This document shows positions 1 through 7,703 of a stretch of DNA of 18,181 bases, in pieces (positions within the stretch are counted from its first letter, which is position 1; every line of letters begins with the position of its first letter). A model generated the notes under the pieces. It was not told the DNA's origin and did no database searches. It saw only the letters and a list, made by a program, of their open reading frames with translations. A program made the translations under genes and the position numbers. The stretch is from JAPLGE01 sp964355545 (GTDB taxonomy: Bacteria > Bipolaricaulota > Bipolaricaulia > UBA7950 > UBA9294): NCBI GenBank assembly GCA_964355545.1, contig CAYHEK010000027.1, positions 1 through 18,181 on the forward strand, given 5' to 3'.

Positions 1-1191
1 GCCGAGCCGCCCCACTTCTCCCACGGAGTAGGGCGGGAAGTTGTAGTGCAGCATGAAGCGCTTACGCCCTTCCTTCATCATCTGGTCGATGATCTGCTCG
101 TCGCTCCGCGTGGCGCCGAGGGTGGCGATCCCCAGGCTCTGGGTCTCCCCGCGGGTGAAGAGGGCCGACCCGTGCGTACGGGGAAGGACCCCCACCTGGC
201 TCTTGATCGCCCGAAGCTCGTCCGGCCGCCGGCCGTCGATCCTCAGGCCCTGCTCGAGGACCCTCCTGCGCATGTACTCCTTCTCGTATTCGTCAACGAG
301 GGCGCTCGCCTGTTTCTCGACCTTCGCCTTCTCTTCCGTTGGAAGGTCAGCGGAGACAATCGCCTCGATCACGCGCTTCCGCAGAGACTCCACGAACTCG
401 TGCCGCTCCTTCTTGGTTGCGAGGTTGACGATCGCCGGGAACTCCGGCGCGAGGATCGCGTGGACTTTCTCCCGCAGGGCCGGGTCCTCCTCCACCGGAG
501 GAATGACCTTCTTCGTCGGATGGACCCGTTCCACGAACCGCTCCTGCAACTGGACGAGCTCCTGGATCGCCGCGTGGGCGAGGTCGACCGCCTGGACGAC
601 CTCCTCCTCGGAGAGCTCGGCCATCATTCCCTCGACCATGGTCACGGTCTCCTTCGTCCCGGCGACCGTGACGTCAACCCCTCCTTCCTCCTGGGAGACG
701 GCGTCCGGGTTGACGACGAGGCGCCCGTCCTTCCGTCCGATCTTCACGGCCGCGATCGGCCCGAGGAACGGCGCCTCCGAAATCATCAGGGCAGCCGACG
801 CGCCGAGGATCCCCACGATGCTCGGCGAGCAGTCCGGCTCCGCCGAGAGGACCGTGGCCACGACTTGGACCTCGTCTCCGTACTCCTTGGGGAAGAGCGG
901 CCGGATCGGCCGGTCGATCAGGCGCCCGGTCAGGACGGCGATGTCGCTCGGCCTCCCCTCGCGCTTGAAGAATCCACCGGGGATCTTCCCGCTCGCGTAG
1001 AACCGCTCTTCGTAGTCGACGCGCAGGGGGAAGAAGTCCCCCTCTTCCTTCGTCTCTTGAACCGTCACCGCCACGAGGACGTGCGTGTCCCCGTAGCTCG
1101 CGAGGACGGAGCCGCTCGCCTGCTTGGCGAGGTTCCCCGTCTCAAGTGAGATCTCCTTTCCGTTGAACGGAATGCTCTCTCGAATAACCAT
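1..1191 (-). CDS. pnp: Polyribonucleotide nucleotidyltransferase (PNPase), 5' part only
   Basis: PNPase degrades RNA 3' to 5' by phosphorolysis and is a core enzyme of mRNA decay, often in a degradosome. The 397 codons seen read MVIRESIPFNGKEISLETG at the start. They include the family block FFKREGRPSD...LTGRLIDRPIRPLFP at about residues 74-101 (first RNase PH domain), a helical linker, and the start of the second RNase PH domain (RGETQSLGIATLGATRSDEQ). The frame runs off the left edge, so the rest of the second RNase PH domain and the KH and S1 domains (family about 700 residues) lie outside. The ATG is 5 bases after the rpsO stop, and its AGAGGAG ribosome binding site lies inside the last codons of rpsO, so the two are probably coupled. 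The rpsO-pnp order is the classical one. The identification is secure. Confidence 0.97.
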   Translation of the reverse strand, partial: MVIRESIPFNGKEISLETGNLAKQASGSVLASYGDTHVLVAVTVQETKEEGDFFPLRVDYEERFYASGKIPGGFFKREGRPSDIAVLTGRLIDRPIRPLFPKEYGDEVQVVATVLSAEPDCSPSIVGILGASAALMISEAPFLGPIAAVKIGRKDGRLVVNPDAVSQEEGGVDVTVAGTKETVTMVEGMMAELSEEEVVQAVDLAHAAIQELVQLQERFVERVHPTKKVIPPVEEDPALREKVHAILAPEFPAIVNLATKKERHEFVESLRKRVIEAIVSADLPTEEKAKVEKQASALVDEYEKEYMRRRVLEQGLRIDGRRPDELRAIKSQVGVLPRTHGSALFTRGETQSLGIATLGATRSDEQIIDQMMKEGRKRFMLHYNFPPYSVGEVGRLG

Positions 1192-1196
1192 TTTCT

Positions 1197-1469
1197 CTAG
1201 ACTCCTCTGATCCCTAGTCGTTCGAGCAGCCCCTTGTAGGCGGCGAGGTCCTCCTCCTTGAGGTACTTCAACAGCCGCCGGCGCTGCCCAACCAGCTTTC
1301 GCAGCCCTCGCTGCGAGCTGAAGTCCTTCTTGTGCACGTTCAGGTGGTCGGTCAACTGGGCGATCCTCTCGCTCAGTAGCGCGACCTGAACGGCGGCCGA
1401 CCCGGTGTCGGTCCCGTGCTGGGCGTAGCCCTTGATGATCTCTTCCTTCTTCTTTTGCGTAAGACCCAT
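1197..1469 (-). CDS. rpsO: 30S ribosomal protein S15
   Basis: S15 is a primary 16S rRNA-binding protein that nucleates the platform of the 30S subunit. The 90-residue product has the usual family length (about 89) and the conserved features DTGSAAVQVALLSERI (residues 21-36), LTDHLNVHKKDFSSQRGL and VGQRRRLLKYLK, ending in LGIRG as S15 proteins do. A strong AGAAGGAGA ribosome binding site precedes the ATG. The gene lies 61 bases downstream of the deaminase gene and immediately upstream of pnp, the common bacterial arrangement. I found no convincing promoter in the 61-base spacer, so it may be read from the mtaD promoter or from one I cannot recognise. Confidence 0.98.
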   Translation of the reverse strand: MGLTQKKKEEIIKGYAQHGTDTGSAAVQVALLSERIAQLTDHLNVHKKDFSSQRGLRKLVGQRRRLLKYLKEEDLAAYKGLLERLGIRGV

Positions 1470-1530
1470 CGTCTCTCCTTCTCCCGGCCCCGAGACAGGG
1501 AAAGCCCACTATCCCAGGGGGGGATCTTGA

Positions 1531-2814
1531 CTAGTTTCGGTAGCGCTTTGACAGGCGCTTGACCTCTTTCTTCACCCGCTCCTCATCGATGGTGAGGAGC
1601 TCCCCATCGCGCAGGAGGAACCGTCCTCCTACCATCACGTCGGTCACATCAGACGCAAGGGCCGCGTAGACGAGGGTGGAGAGCGGATCGTAGACCGGAA
1701 GCGTGTGAACTCGCTCGAGGTCGATCAAGACAAGGTCCGCCTCACTCCCCACTGTGAGGGTCCCTCCACCTATCCGGAGGCCCTCCCCCCCGGCTCGCGT
1801 CGCCATCCAAAGCGCCTCCCGCGCCGGGAGGGCGCTCGCATCCTCGCGGGCCCCCTTCTGCAACAGGGCTGCCATCCGCATCTCTTCGACCATGTCCAGG
1901 CGGTTGTTCGCCGCCGCCCCATCCGTGCCGAGGGCGACCCTCACGCCAGCCCTCCTCATCGACTCGACCGGAGCGATTCCCGCGCCGAGCTTGGCGTTGC
2001 TCTTCGGGCAGTGGACGGCCGTCACGTCCCGGTCCGCCAAAAGACGGATCTCCTCTTCGTCGAGGTGGACGCAGTGCGCGGCGAGAGTCGGGACCGTGAA
2101 GGCGCCGATCCGATCGAGGTACTTCGCCGGAGTCGCCCCTCGCTCCTTGCGACACCACTCCACCTCGTCCCTTGTCTCCGCGAGGTGAGTGTGCAAGAGG
2201 ACGTCGTGCTCCCGCGCGAGTTCGATCGCCTCCCTCCACACCGCCTCCCCGCACGTGAAGACCGCGTGGGGGCTGACCGCTCCCCGGATCCGTCCTTCTC
2301 CTTTTCCGTTCCAACGTGCAAGGACCGCCTCCGCCCTCCGCAACTCCTCCTCCCCGCGCGAGTCGAGGTCCGAGGCGACGACCCCGTAGGAGAGGACAGC
2401 GCGGACCCCCGCCTCCTCGACCGCCTCCCCAATCGCGTCGGTGTGAAAGTACATATCGGCAAGCGCCGTCGTCCCGGAGCGGATCATCTCCGCAAGCCCA
2501 AGGAGAGATCCCCAGTAGACGTCCTCCGGCCGCAGGGTCTCCTCGATCGGCCGGATCCGCTCCCTCCACCACTCCTCGAATCGAAGCTCATCCGCGAGGC
2601 CACGGAAGAGGACCATGGGAAGATGGGTGTGCGCGTTGATCAGACCGGGGATCGCCAACTTGCCCTTTCCCTCGATCACGGCCTCTCCCTCTCGCGGCGC
2701 GAGGGGGTCGGAACTGATCGCGGTGACCTTTGTCCCTTCGATACGCAAGCTGGCCGTCCCTGCGAGCACGGCGCCGTCCACGATCGCCGTGACATCCCTG
2801 AGGACTGCTTGCAT
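1531..2814 (-). CDS. mtaD: 5-methylthioadenosine/S-adenosylhomocysteine deaminase family amidohydrolase
   Basis: This is a metal-dependent amidohydrolase of the TRZ/ATZ/MtaD group, cytosolic. Family members deaminate S-adenosylhomocysteine, 5'-methylthioadenosine or related adenosines to inosine derivatives in methionine/SAM recycling. The 427-residue length fits. Visible metal and catalytic residues are the N-terminal H62-T-H64 pair after PGLINAHTH, H183 in SPHA, H208 and H210 with E213 in HTHLAET, H247 in AHCVH, and D298 in LGTDGAAANN. The last block is typical for MtaD-like deaminases. The ATG has AAGAAGG 4 bases upstream and a promoter further upstream, so it likely heads the mtaD-rpsO-pnp unit. 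Substrate cannot be told from sequence alone: related enzymes act on other aminopurines, guanine or triazines. No SAM-cycle gene lies next to it. Confidence 0.85.
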   Translation of the reverse strand: MQAVLRDVTAIVDGAVLAGTASLRIEGTKVTAISSDPLAPREGEAVIEGKGKLAIPGLINAHTHLPMVLFRGLADELRFEEWWRERIRPIEETLRPEDVYWGSLLGLAEMIRSGTTALADMYFHTDAIGEAVEEAGVRAVLSYGVVASDLDSRGEEELRRAEAVLARWNGKGEGRIRGAVSPHAVFTCGEAVWREAIELAREHDVLLHTHLAETRDEVEWCRKERGATPAKYLDRIGAFTVPTLAAHCVHLDEEEIRLLADRDVTAVHCPKSNAKLGAGIAPVESMRRAGVRVALGTDGAAANNRLDMVEEMRMAALLQKGAREDASALPAREALWMATRAGGEGLRIGGGTLTVGSEADLVLIDLERVHTLPVYDPLSTLVYAALASDVTDVMVGGRFLLRDGELLTIDEERVKKEVKRLSKRYRN

Positions 2815-2855
2815 CCAACCTTCTTCTCTTCGTCGATTCGTCTCGTGACGGCCTG

Positions 2856-2884
2856 ATTATAGCCGGCCGGAAGGACCGCCGCAA
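2856..2884 (-). promoter_or_regulatory. Sigma70-type promoter for mtaD
   Basis: Read on the minus strand, TTGCGG (2884-2879), a 17-base spacer and a perfect TATAAT (2861-2856). The predicted start is about 35 bases before the mtaD ATG. A perfect -10 box in such GC-rich sequence in a divergent intergenic region is a good indicator. The -35 box matches only in TTG. Confidence 0.65.
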
Positions 2885-2908
2885 TGCAGCCTTGCCCCAT
2901 TCCCTCCC

Positions 2909-2938
2909 TTGCCCTTATCCTCACCGTTTTGCTATTCT
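2909..2938 (+). promoter_or_regulatory. Possible promoter for yraN-comM-bamA
   Basis: TTGCCC (2909-2914), an 18-base spacer and TATTCT (2933-2938) face yraN in the AT-richer part of the divergent intergenic region. The predicted transcript would begin almost at the ribosome binding site (AAGGAG, 2943-2948), so the 5' leader would be very short. Both boxes are imperfect. Confidence 0.35.
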
Positions 2939-2955
2939 ATTGAAGGAGATGACGG

Positions 2956-3327
2956 ATGATGACCAAAGGTATGGACCGAGGCAAAAGAGCAGAGGAGCTT
3001 GCCTGCGCCCACCTTCGCAACCAGGGCTACCAGATCATCGAGCGGAACTGGCGTTCCCCGTTCGGCGAGCTCGACATCGTCGCCCGCGACGGGGAGTCCC
3101 TCGTGTTCGTGGAGGTGAAGGCGCGCGCGGGATCCGCGTTCGGCGGAGCGGAGGAAGCGCTCACCAAGAGAAAGCGCGACCGGCTCGTGGCCACGGCGGC
3201 GGCCTACCTCGCCGCGGTCGGCGCGGACCTCCCCGTCCGCTTCGACCTCCTCGCCGTCACGGGAGAAGGGATCGTGCTGTACAAGGACGCGTTCCGCCCC
3301 GAGGCAGGATGTTCGCTCGGCTCCTGA
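2956..3327 (+). CDS. YraN/UPF0102 family endonuclease-fold protein
   Basis: This 123-residue protein belongs to the YraN (UPF0102) family, which has a restriction-endonuclease-like fold and a poorly defined role. It is often found beside ComM/YifB or rnhB genes. Visible family features are the N-terminal GKRAEELACAHLRNQGYQI, the GELDIVARDG block at residues 37-46, and FVEVKAR at 51-57. The Glu/Asp and E-x-K residues of these two blocks are the expected metal-site residues of the fold. Of three close ATG codons (2949, 2956, 2959), 2956 sits 7 bases after AAGGAG and was chosen; 2959 is equally possible. Its 3' end overlaps the next gene by 19 bases. Family membership is clear; the biochemical activity is unknown. 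Confidence 0.88.
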   Translation: MMTKGMDRGKRAEELACAHLRNQGYQIIERNWRSPFGELDIVARDGESLVFVEVKARAGSAFGGAEEALTKRKRDRLVATAAAYLAAVGADLPVRFDLLAVTGEGIVLYKDAFRPEAGCSLGS

Positions 3328-4844
3328 GCGCGGTCATCGTCGGGATCGACGCGAAACTCGTGGAGGTCCAGTGCGACGTGGCGGCCGGGCTCCCCGCCTT
3401 CCAGGTCGTCGGCCTCCCGGACAAGGAGGTGACCGAGAGTCGGGAGCGGATCCGCAGCGCGATCAAGAACTCGGGCTTCGCCTTCCCGGCCAGACGGATC
3501 ACCGCGAACCTCGCCCCGGCCGACCTGCGCAAGGAAGGGGTCGGATTCGACCTGGCGACCGCGCTCGGGATCCTGATCGCCTCCGGACAGCTCCCCTCCC
3601 CTCCTTCGCGACACCTCGTGATCGGTGAACTTTCCCTTGACGGCGAGGTGCGCGGGGTCCGCGGCGCCCTCCCGATCGCCCTCAAAGCGAAGGAGGTTGG
3701 ACTCGACGGGGTGGTCGTCCCACGGGAGAACGCCGCGGAGGCGGCCCTCGCCGATGGGATCGCCGTCTACCCCGTCTCCACCCTCGCCGAGGCGACCGCG
3801 TTCCTCGCCGGCGAGATCCACCTCACGAGCGTCAGGATCGACCGCGACGCGATGCTCAGCCGGGTCCTCACCCCTCCCCTCGCGGACCTCGGCGACGTGA
3901 AGGGCCAGGAACAGGCGAAGCGCGCCGTCGAAGTGGCGGCCGCCGGGGGGCACAACCTCCTCCTCGTCGGCCCGCCAGGCGCAGGGAAGAGCCTCCTTGC
4001 CCGCTGCCTCGCCGGGATCCTCCCCGCCCTCTCCTTCGCCGAGGCCCTGGACGTGACGCGCGTCTACAGCATCGCCGGCCTCATCGATCGGAGCACTCCC
4101 CTCGTCACAGAGCGGCCGTTTCGCTCCCCGCACCACACGATCTCCTACGCCGGAATGGTCGGGGGAGGACACGGCCTCCCCGGGCCGGGAGAGATCACCC
4201 TCTCCCATCACGGCGTCCTCTTCCTCGATGAACTCCCCGAGTTCGACCGCCGCGTCCTCGAGACCCTCCGCCAGCCCCTGGAAGACCGCTCCGTCCTCCT
4301 TTCCCGCGCCGGGGTCTCGGTGCGCTACCCGGCGAACTTCACCCTCGTCGCGGCGATGAACCCCTGCCCGTGCGGTCACCTCGGCGACCTCGAGCGAGCC
4401 TGTACCTGCAACCCTCACGAGATCCGGCGGTACCGCAAGAGGATCTCCGGCCCGTTCCTCGATCGGATCGACCTCTTCGTCGAGGTCCCCCGCCTGAGCC
4501 CCGGTGAACTCCTATCCCGGCCGCACGGAGAGGAATCCGGCCGGGTCCGCGCTCGAGTGGAGGCGGCGCGGCGGATACAATGGGAACGGATGAAGGACAA
4601 ACCCGATCGGTCTTCGAACGCCCAGTTGAACCCCCGCGAGGTCGCGACGCACTGCTCGCTCGACCCCGACGCGCGGCGGCTCCTAGAGAGGGCGATCGAC
4701 CGGCTTGCCTTGAGTGCGCGGGCCTACACGCGGGTCCTGCGGGTGTCGCGGACGATCGCCGACCTGGCCGGAGAACCGCTCATCCGCGGGGAGCACCTCG
4801 CCGAGGCAATCCAGTACCGATCGCTCGACGAAGACCTTTTCTAA
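3309..4844 (+). CDS. comM: ComM/YifB-type Mg-chelatase-like AAA+ ATPase
   Basis: ComM/YifB proteins are AAA+ ATPases. In naturally competent bacteria ComM is a helicase that promotes branch migration during integration of incoming DNA; in non-competent species the role is less clear. The 511-residue product has the N-terminal ChlI domain (residues 5-170, with GLPAFQVVGLPDKEVTESRERI), a Walker A GPPGAGKS at 221-228, FRSPHHTISYAGMVGGG at 271-287, Walker B GVLFLDELPEF at 302-312, and the cysteine cluster NPCPCGHLGD...CTC at 351-367. The length is normal for the family. The frame is open further upstream, but the ATG at 3309 with GAGG just before it gives the canonical N-terminus and overlaps yraN by 19 bases, implying coupling. 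Assignment to the family is firm; competence is inference. Confidence 0.93.
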   Translation: MFARLLSAVIVGIDAKLVEVQCDVAAGLPAFQVVGLPDKEVTESRERIRSAIKNSGFAFPARRITANLAPADLRKEGVGFDLATALGILIASGQLPSPPSRHLVIGELSLDGEVRGVRGALPIALKAKEVGLDGVVVPRENAAEAALADGIAVYPVSTLAEATAFLAGEIHLTSVRIDRDAMLSRVLTPPLADLGDVKGQEQAKRAVEVAAAGGHNLLLVGPPGAGKSLLARCLAGILPALSFAEALDVTRVYSIAGLIDRSTPLVTERPFRSPHHTISYAGMVGGGHGLPGPGEITLSHHGVLFLDELPEFDRRVLETLRQPLEDRSVLLSRAGVSVRYPANFTLVAAMNPCPCGHLGDLERACTCNPHEIRRYRKRISGPFLDRIDLFVEVPRLSPGELLSRPHGEESGRVRARVEAARRIQWERMKDKPDRSSNAQLNPREVATHCSLDPDARRLLERAIDRLALSARAYTRVLRVSRTIADLAGEPLIRGEHLAEAIQYRSLDEDLF

Positions 4845-4854
4845 AGGAGGAAAG

Positions 4855-7023
4855 ATGAAGAGAACCCTCGCGTGGATCCTGAGCGTGGTGGTGGTGGGAG
4901 CCATGGCGGCGACCCTGAGGGCGGCCGAGTTCCCGGTCGTGATCTCCGGGGTGAAGGTCGAGGGGAACAAGGAGATCCGCGCCGAAGAGATCCTCAAGGT
5001 CGTGAAGCTCAAGGCCGGCCAACAGGTCGCGGAGGAGGACTTGAAGAAGGCGGCGCAGGCCGTCTTCGACCTCGGCTGGTTCAGCGAAGTCCTCCCCGAG
5101 GTCGATGCGACGGGAACCGTTCTCTTCCGGGTTGTGGAGAACCCGGTCGTGGAGAAGATCGAAATCACGGGGAACGTCAACAAGGAGGCGTTCGAGCTCT
5201 TCGGCATCACCCTCTTCCGCGCGCAGATCATGTCCACGGATCGCGCCCGTAGCATCCTGAGAGACAACGACGTGAAGGTGCGCAAGGTCCTGAACAACGT
5301 CTCCCTCAAGAAGGGGCTCCAAGCCGTGATCGACGCGTACGAAGAGAAGGGGTACGCCCTGATCATGATCGGACGGGTCAATCTGGGCAAGGTCCTCTCC
5401 GTCGAGATCATCGAGGGGCGCATCACGGACAACGCCATCACGGGGCTCGTGACGGTTCCCGAGAGCGTGGCGCGTCGGATGATCGACCTCCCCATCGGAG
5501 AGTGCGTGAAGAAGACGAAGATCCAAGAGGTCCTCGCCCGCCTCTACGCCTCCGTCTACTTCTCGAAGGTAGAGGTCGTCCCCCAGCAAGGGGCCACGCC
5601 CGATGCGATCCAGCTCGTATGGACCCTGACGGAGCGGGCTTTGATCGCCTCCCCGACCGAGATCGGCGCGATCGACCTCGACGGGGTCACCCTCTTCCCG
5701 AGCGACATCGCCCGAGCCTCCGTCGGGAAGCTCCCCCCGGGTCCCCTCACCAACTACCAGCTCCTCGAGGCGCTCGAGGGCCTCTTTGACCTCTACTATC
5801 GGAACGGCTACGTCCTGGTCCGCTTCTCCGTCCTGGGGACCGACGCCGGCCGCTTCCGCTTGCGCGTGGAAGAAGGGAGGATCGGAGAGATCACCCTACA
5901 GGGGAACGACTTCACCAAGGACTTCGTCCTCCAGAAGAACCTTGGGCTCAAGGAAGGAGAGGTGCTGAATCGCCTGCGCCTTGCGACCGCGCGCCAGGGC
6001 CTGATGGCCCTTGGTTACTTTGATTCGGTCGATTTCGTCCCGGAGTGGGTCGGAGACCAAGTGAACGTCTCCGTCTCGATCGTGGAGAACAGAAAGCTCG
6101 GAGGGGTGAACGGCTCGATCGCCTACTCCCCCGAGAGCGGCGGCCTCGTGGGGAAGCTCGACTACACCCAGAAGAACCTCTTTGGAACCGGCCAGGACCT
6201 CTCGTTCTCCTACAGCCGCGGGCTCCTAGAAGATACAAGCGCGGTGTGGGACCTCGGCTACAGCACGGTCGCCTTCTTCCCGGGGTTCAGCCGCGTCGGG
6301 TTCGACCTGTATCGAAAAAGCGAGACGGGAACTGTCGATGATGAGGAGGAGACGTTCTACACGGTGGGAGGGATGGGGTCAGTGAGCTATCCGTGTGCCG
6401 ACTACACGAACCTTGCCCTCTCCTACAAACACGAGGCGGTCCGCGTTGGCGACGAAGGGCCTTGGGACCCCGTCGACTCGGTGATCGTCGCCCTCCGCTA
6501 CGACGACGTGAACAACCCGCGCTTCCCCACAGCCGGGAGCCGTCGCAGCGTCTCGCTCGAGAAGGCGGGCGGATTCGCTTCGGGACCGGAATTCACGAAG
6601 CTCGGCGCACACTGGATCTACTTTTCGCCGGTCCGGCTCGACCTCCCCTTCCTCGCGGGCCGCGACCAGGTCGCTGCCGCTCGCCTCTCCCTGGGATGGG
6701 GAGAGGGACTCCCATCTTCCCAACTCTACGACTTCGGCGGCCCCACGACGATCCGCGGGGTGGAGGCCTCTTCCGTGGCGCGCCTTGCCTACGTGAACCT
6801 GGAGTACCGAGTGGCCATCGTGGAGGGGTTGACGGCCGTCCTCTTCTTCGACGGCGGCGTCGACCTCGACCGGGTGAACTCCGGGGGGACGAAGTCGGCA
6901 CTCGGCCTGGAACTGGGGATCGAAGCGGCCGGAATGTACGTGCGCCTCGACATGTCCTGGCGCCTCGACGAGGAGTTCACCCTCGTCCCGCGCTTCGACT
7001 TCGGATTCAGTCCGATGTTCTAG
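4855..7023 (+). CDS. bamA: Outer-membrane assembly factor BamA (Omp85 family)
   Basis: BamA inserts beta-barrel proteins into the outer membrane. The 722-residue product starts with a signal peptide (MKRTLAWILSVVVVGAMA, cleavage likely near residues 18-24). A periplasmic region (about 25-412) of consecutive POTRA-like repeats follows: VVISGVKVEGNKEI, VVEKIEITGNVNKEAF, an IGAIDLDGVTLFPSD unit, and IGEITLQGNDFTKDFV. The C-terminal barrel (about 415-722) begins at GGVNGSIAYSPESGGL, contains DDVNNPRFPTAGSR, and ends in FGFSPMF with the terminal Phe of a beta-signal. The lid-loop motif, usually VRGF/Y, reads IRGV at 633-636. The barrel is about 300 residues, shorter than the roughly 385 of E. coli. 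The ATG is preceded by AAAGGAGG, which overlaps the comM stop. A longer frame from 4714 lacks a signal peptide and was rejected. Confidence 0.92.
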   Translation: MKRTLAWILSVVVVGAMAATLRAAEFPVVISGVKVEGNKEIRAEEILKVVKLKAGQQVAEEDLKKAAQAVFDLGWFSEVLPEVDATGTVLFRVVENPVVEKIEITGNVNKEAFELFGITLFRAQIMSTDRARSILRDNDVKVRKVLNNVSLKKGLQAVIDAYEEKGYALIMIGRVNLGKVLSVEIIEGRITDNAITGLVTVPESVARRMIDLPIGECVKKTKIQEVLARLYASVYFSKVEVVPQQGATPDAIQLVWTLTERALIASPTEIGAIDLDGVTLFPSDIARASVGKLPPGPLTNYQLLEALEGLFDLYYRNGYVLVRFSVLGTDAGRFRLRVEEGRIGEITLQGNDFTKDFVLQKNLGLKEGEVLNRLRLATARQGLMALGYFDSVDFVPEWVGDQVNVSVSIVENRKLGGVNGSIAYSPESGGLVGKLDYTQKNLFGTGQDLSFSYSRGLLEDTSAVWDLGYSTVAFFPGFSRVGFDLYRKSETGTVDDEEETFYTVGGMGSVSYPCADYTNLALSYKHEAVRVGDEGPWDPVDSVIVALRYDDVNNPRFPTAGSRRSVSLEKAGGFASGPEFTKLGAHWIYFSPVRLDLPFLAGRDQVAAARLSLGWGEGLPSSQLYDFGGPTTIRGVEASSVARLAYVNLEYRVAIVEGLTAVLFFDGGVDLDRVNSGGTKSALGLELGIEAAGMYVRLDMSWRLDEEFTLVPRFDFGFSPMF

Positions 7024-7024
7024 G

Positions 7025-7052
7025 GTGACAACGCTAGGGAATCGACTATAAT
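7025..7052 (+). promoter_or_regulatory. Sigma70-type promoter for skp-fabZ-ftcD-murD
   Basis: GTGACA (7025-7030), a 16-base spacer and a perfect TATAAT (7047-7052) lie in the 58-base gap between the bamA stop and the skp start. The predicted start is about 25 bases before the skp ATG, whose ribosome binding site is AAGGAGG (7070-7076). Placement and match make this one of the best promoters in the window. Confidence 0.75.
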
Positions 7053-7081
7053 CCAATGCAGACGTAGAGAAGGAGGAGAAG

Positions 7082-7699
7082 ATGTCAAGGAACATCCTGA
7101 TCGTGGCAGTGGTCGCGCTCGTCCTGGGAGCCATAGCGCTCGTCCTCCAGTTCGCCCTTCCGGGAGAGAAGGGAGTGAACGAGGCCAGGGTGAAGGCCCT
7201 GGAAGGCCGGATCACCACCCTGGAGCAGAAGTCGAGCGCNNNNNNNNNNNNNNNNNNNNNNNNNNNNNNNNNNNNNNNNNNNNNNNNNNNNNNNNNNNNN
7301 NNNNNNNNNNNNNNNNNNNNNNNNNNNNNNNNNNNNNNNGACAAGATGATCGCCGCGCCAGGGTTCTCCGACATCCGCAGCCAGCTCGAACGGATCCGCG
7401 AGGAGGCGCAGCCGATCGTCGATGAGATGAAGAACCTGGCGACGACCGCGCGCGTCGGAGTCCTGAACGCCCAAGAGTTCCAGAACCGCTACGACCAGGT
7501 CAAGACGGCCTTCGGCCAGCTCGATCAGCTCCTCACGCAGGCCGCCCTGGTCAAGATCGAGCAGGCGACGCAGAAGGTCGCCGTGCAGAACGGCTACGAC
7601 CTCGTCCTGCAGAAGAAGAACGTCATGGTCTACCAGAACACGGCGCGACTCACCGACATCACCGACCTCGTGAAGCGGGAGCTCGCCTCCTACCTGTAG
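7082..7699 (+). CDS. Skp/OmpH-family periplasmic chaperone, interrupted by assembly gap
   Basis: OmpH/Skp proteins hold unfolded outer-membrane proteins in the periplasm for delivery to BamA, which is the gene just upstream. The first 52 residues show a hydrophobic segment (ILIVAVVALVLGAIALVLQFAL, residues about 5-26), which is a signal peptide or membrane anchor, and the start of a coiled coil (ARVKALEGRITTLEQ). After the 100-N gap the sequence has the family arm region (FSDIRSQLERIREEAQPIVDEM, then NAQEFQNRYDQVKTAF) and the diagnostic C-terminus NGYDLVL...VMVYQNT...DITDLVKREL. The two halves are in frame through the 100 N, but the gap size is nominal, so the true length and the middle are unknown. 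That both halves are one gene is likely, not proven. The RBS is AAGGAGG. Confidence 0.82.
   Translation: MSRNILIVAVVALVLGAIALVLQFALPGEKGVNEARVKALEGRITTLEQKSSXXXXXXXXXXXXXXXXXXXXXXXXXXXXXXXXXXDKMIAAPGFSDIRSQLERIREEAQPIVDEMKNLATTARVGVLNAQEFQNRYDQVKTAFGQLDQLLTQAALVKIEQATQKVAVQNGYDLVLQKKNVMVYQNTARLTDITDLVKRELASYL
7240..7339. other. Assembly gap (100 N)
   Basis: There are exactly 100 undetermined bases, the customary placeholder for a scaffold join of unknown length. It lies within the skp/OmpH reading frame. The real spacing, and any sequence in it, cannot be inferred. Confidence 1.
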
Positions 7700-7703
7700 C
7701 CGG

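Noticed and set aside
46..1149. Long plus-strand open frames (up to 367 codons) across the pnp region.
   Set aside because: They are antisense to a clearly conserved PNPase frame. Their translations are Arg/Leu/Asp-rich with no recognisable domain, as expected from GC-rich shadow frames.
1511..1527. Short inverted repeat (ATCCC/GGGAT, with a run of G) between mtaD and rpsO as a terminator.
   Set aside because: The stem is 5 bp and no T-run follows in the direction of transcription.
3204..4418. 404-codon minus-strand open frame inside comM.
   Set aside because: It is a shadow of the conserved ComM frame with no family motifs and no ribosome binding site.
4553..4581. Possible promoter with TACAAT upstream of bamA inside comM.
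   Set aside because: The -35 match is only 3 of 6, and the site is some 270 bases from bamA, which is already coupled to comM.
4714..4854. An upstream ATG that would extend BamA by 47 residues.
   Set aside because: It lies inside comM and would bury the signal peptide. The ATG at 4855 has a perfect ribosome binding site and a normal signal peptide.
7340..7699. The idea that this Skp has drastically shortened coiled-coil arms, reading VGVLNAQEF as the first beta strand.
   Set aside because: On re-reading, IVDEMKN...NAQEFQNRY fits the tip of a normal arm hairpin, and the first strand probably lies in the N gap. Nothing unusual can be claimed.
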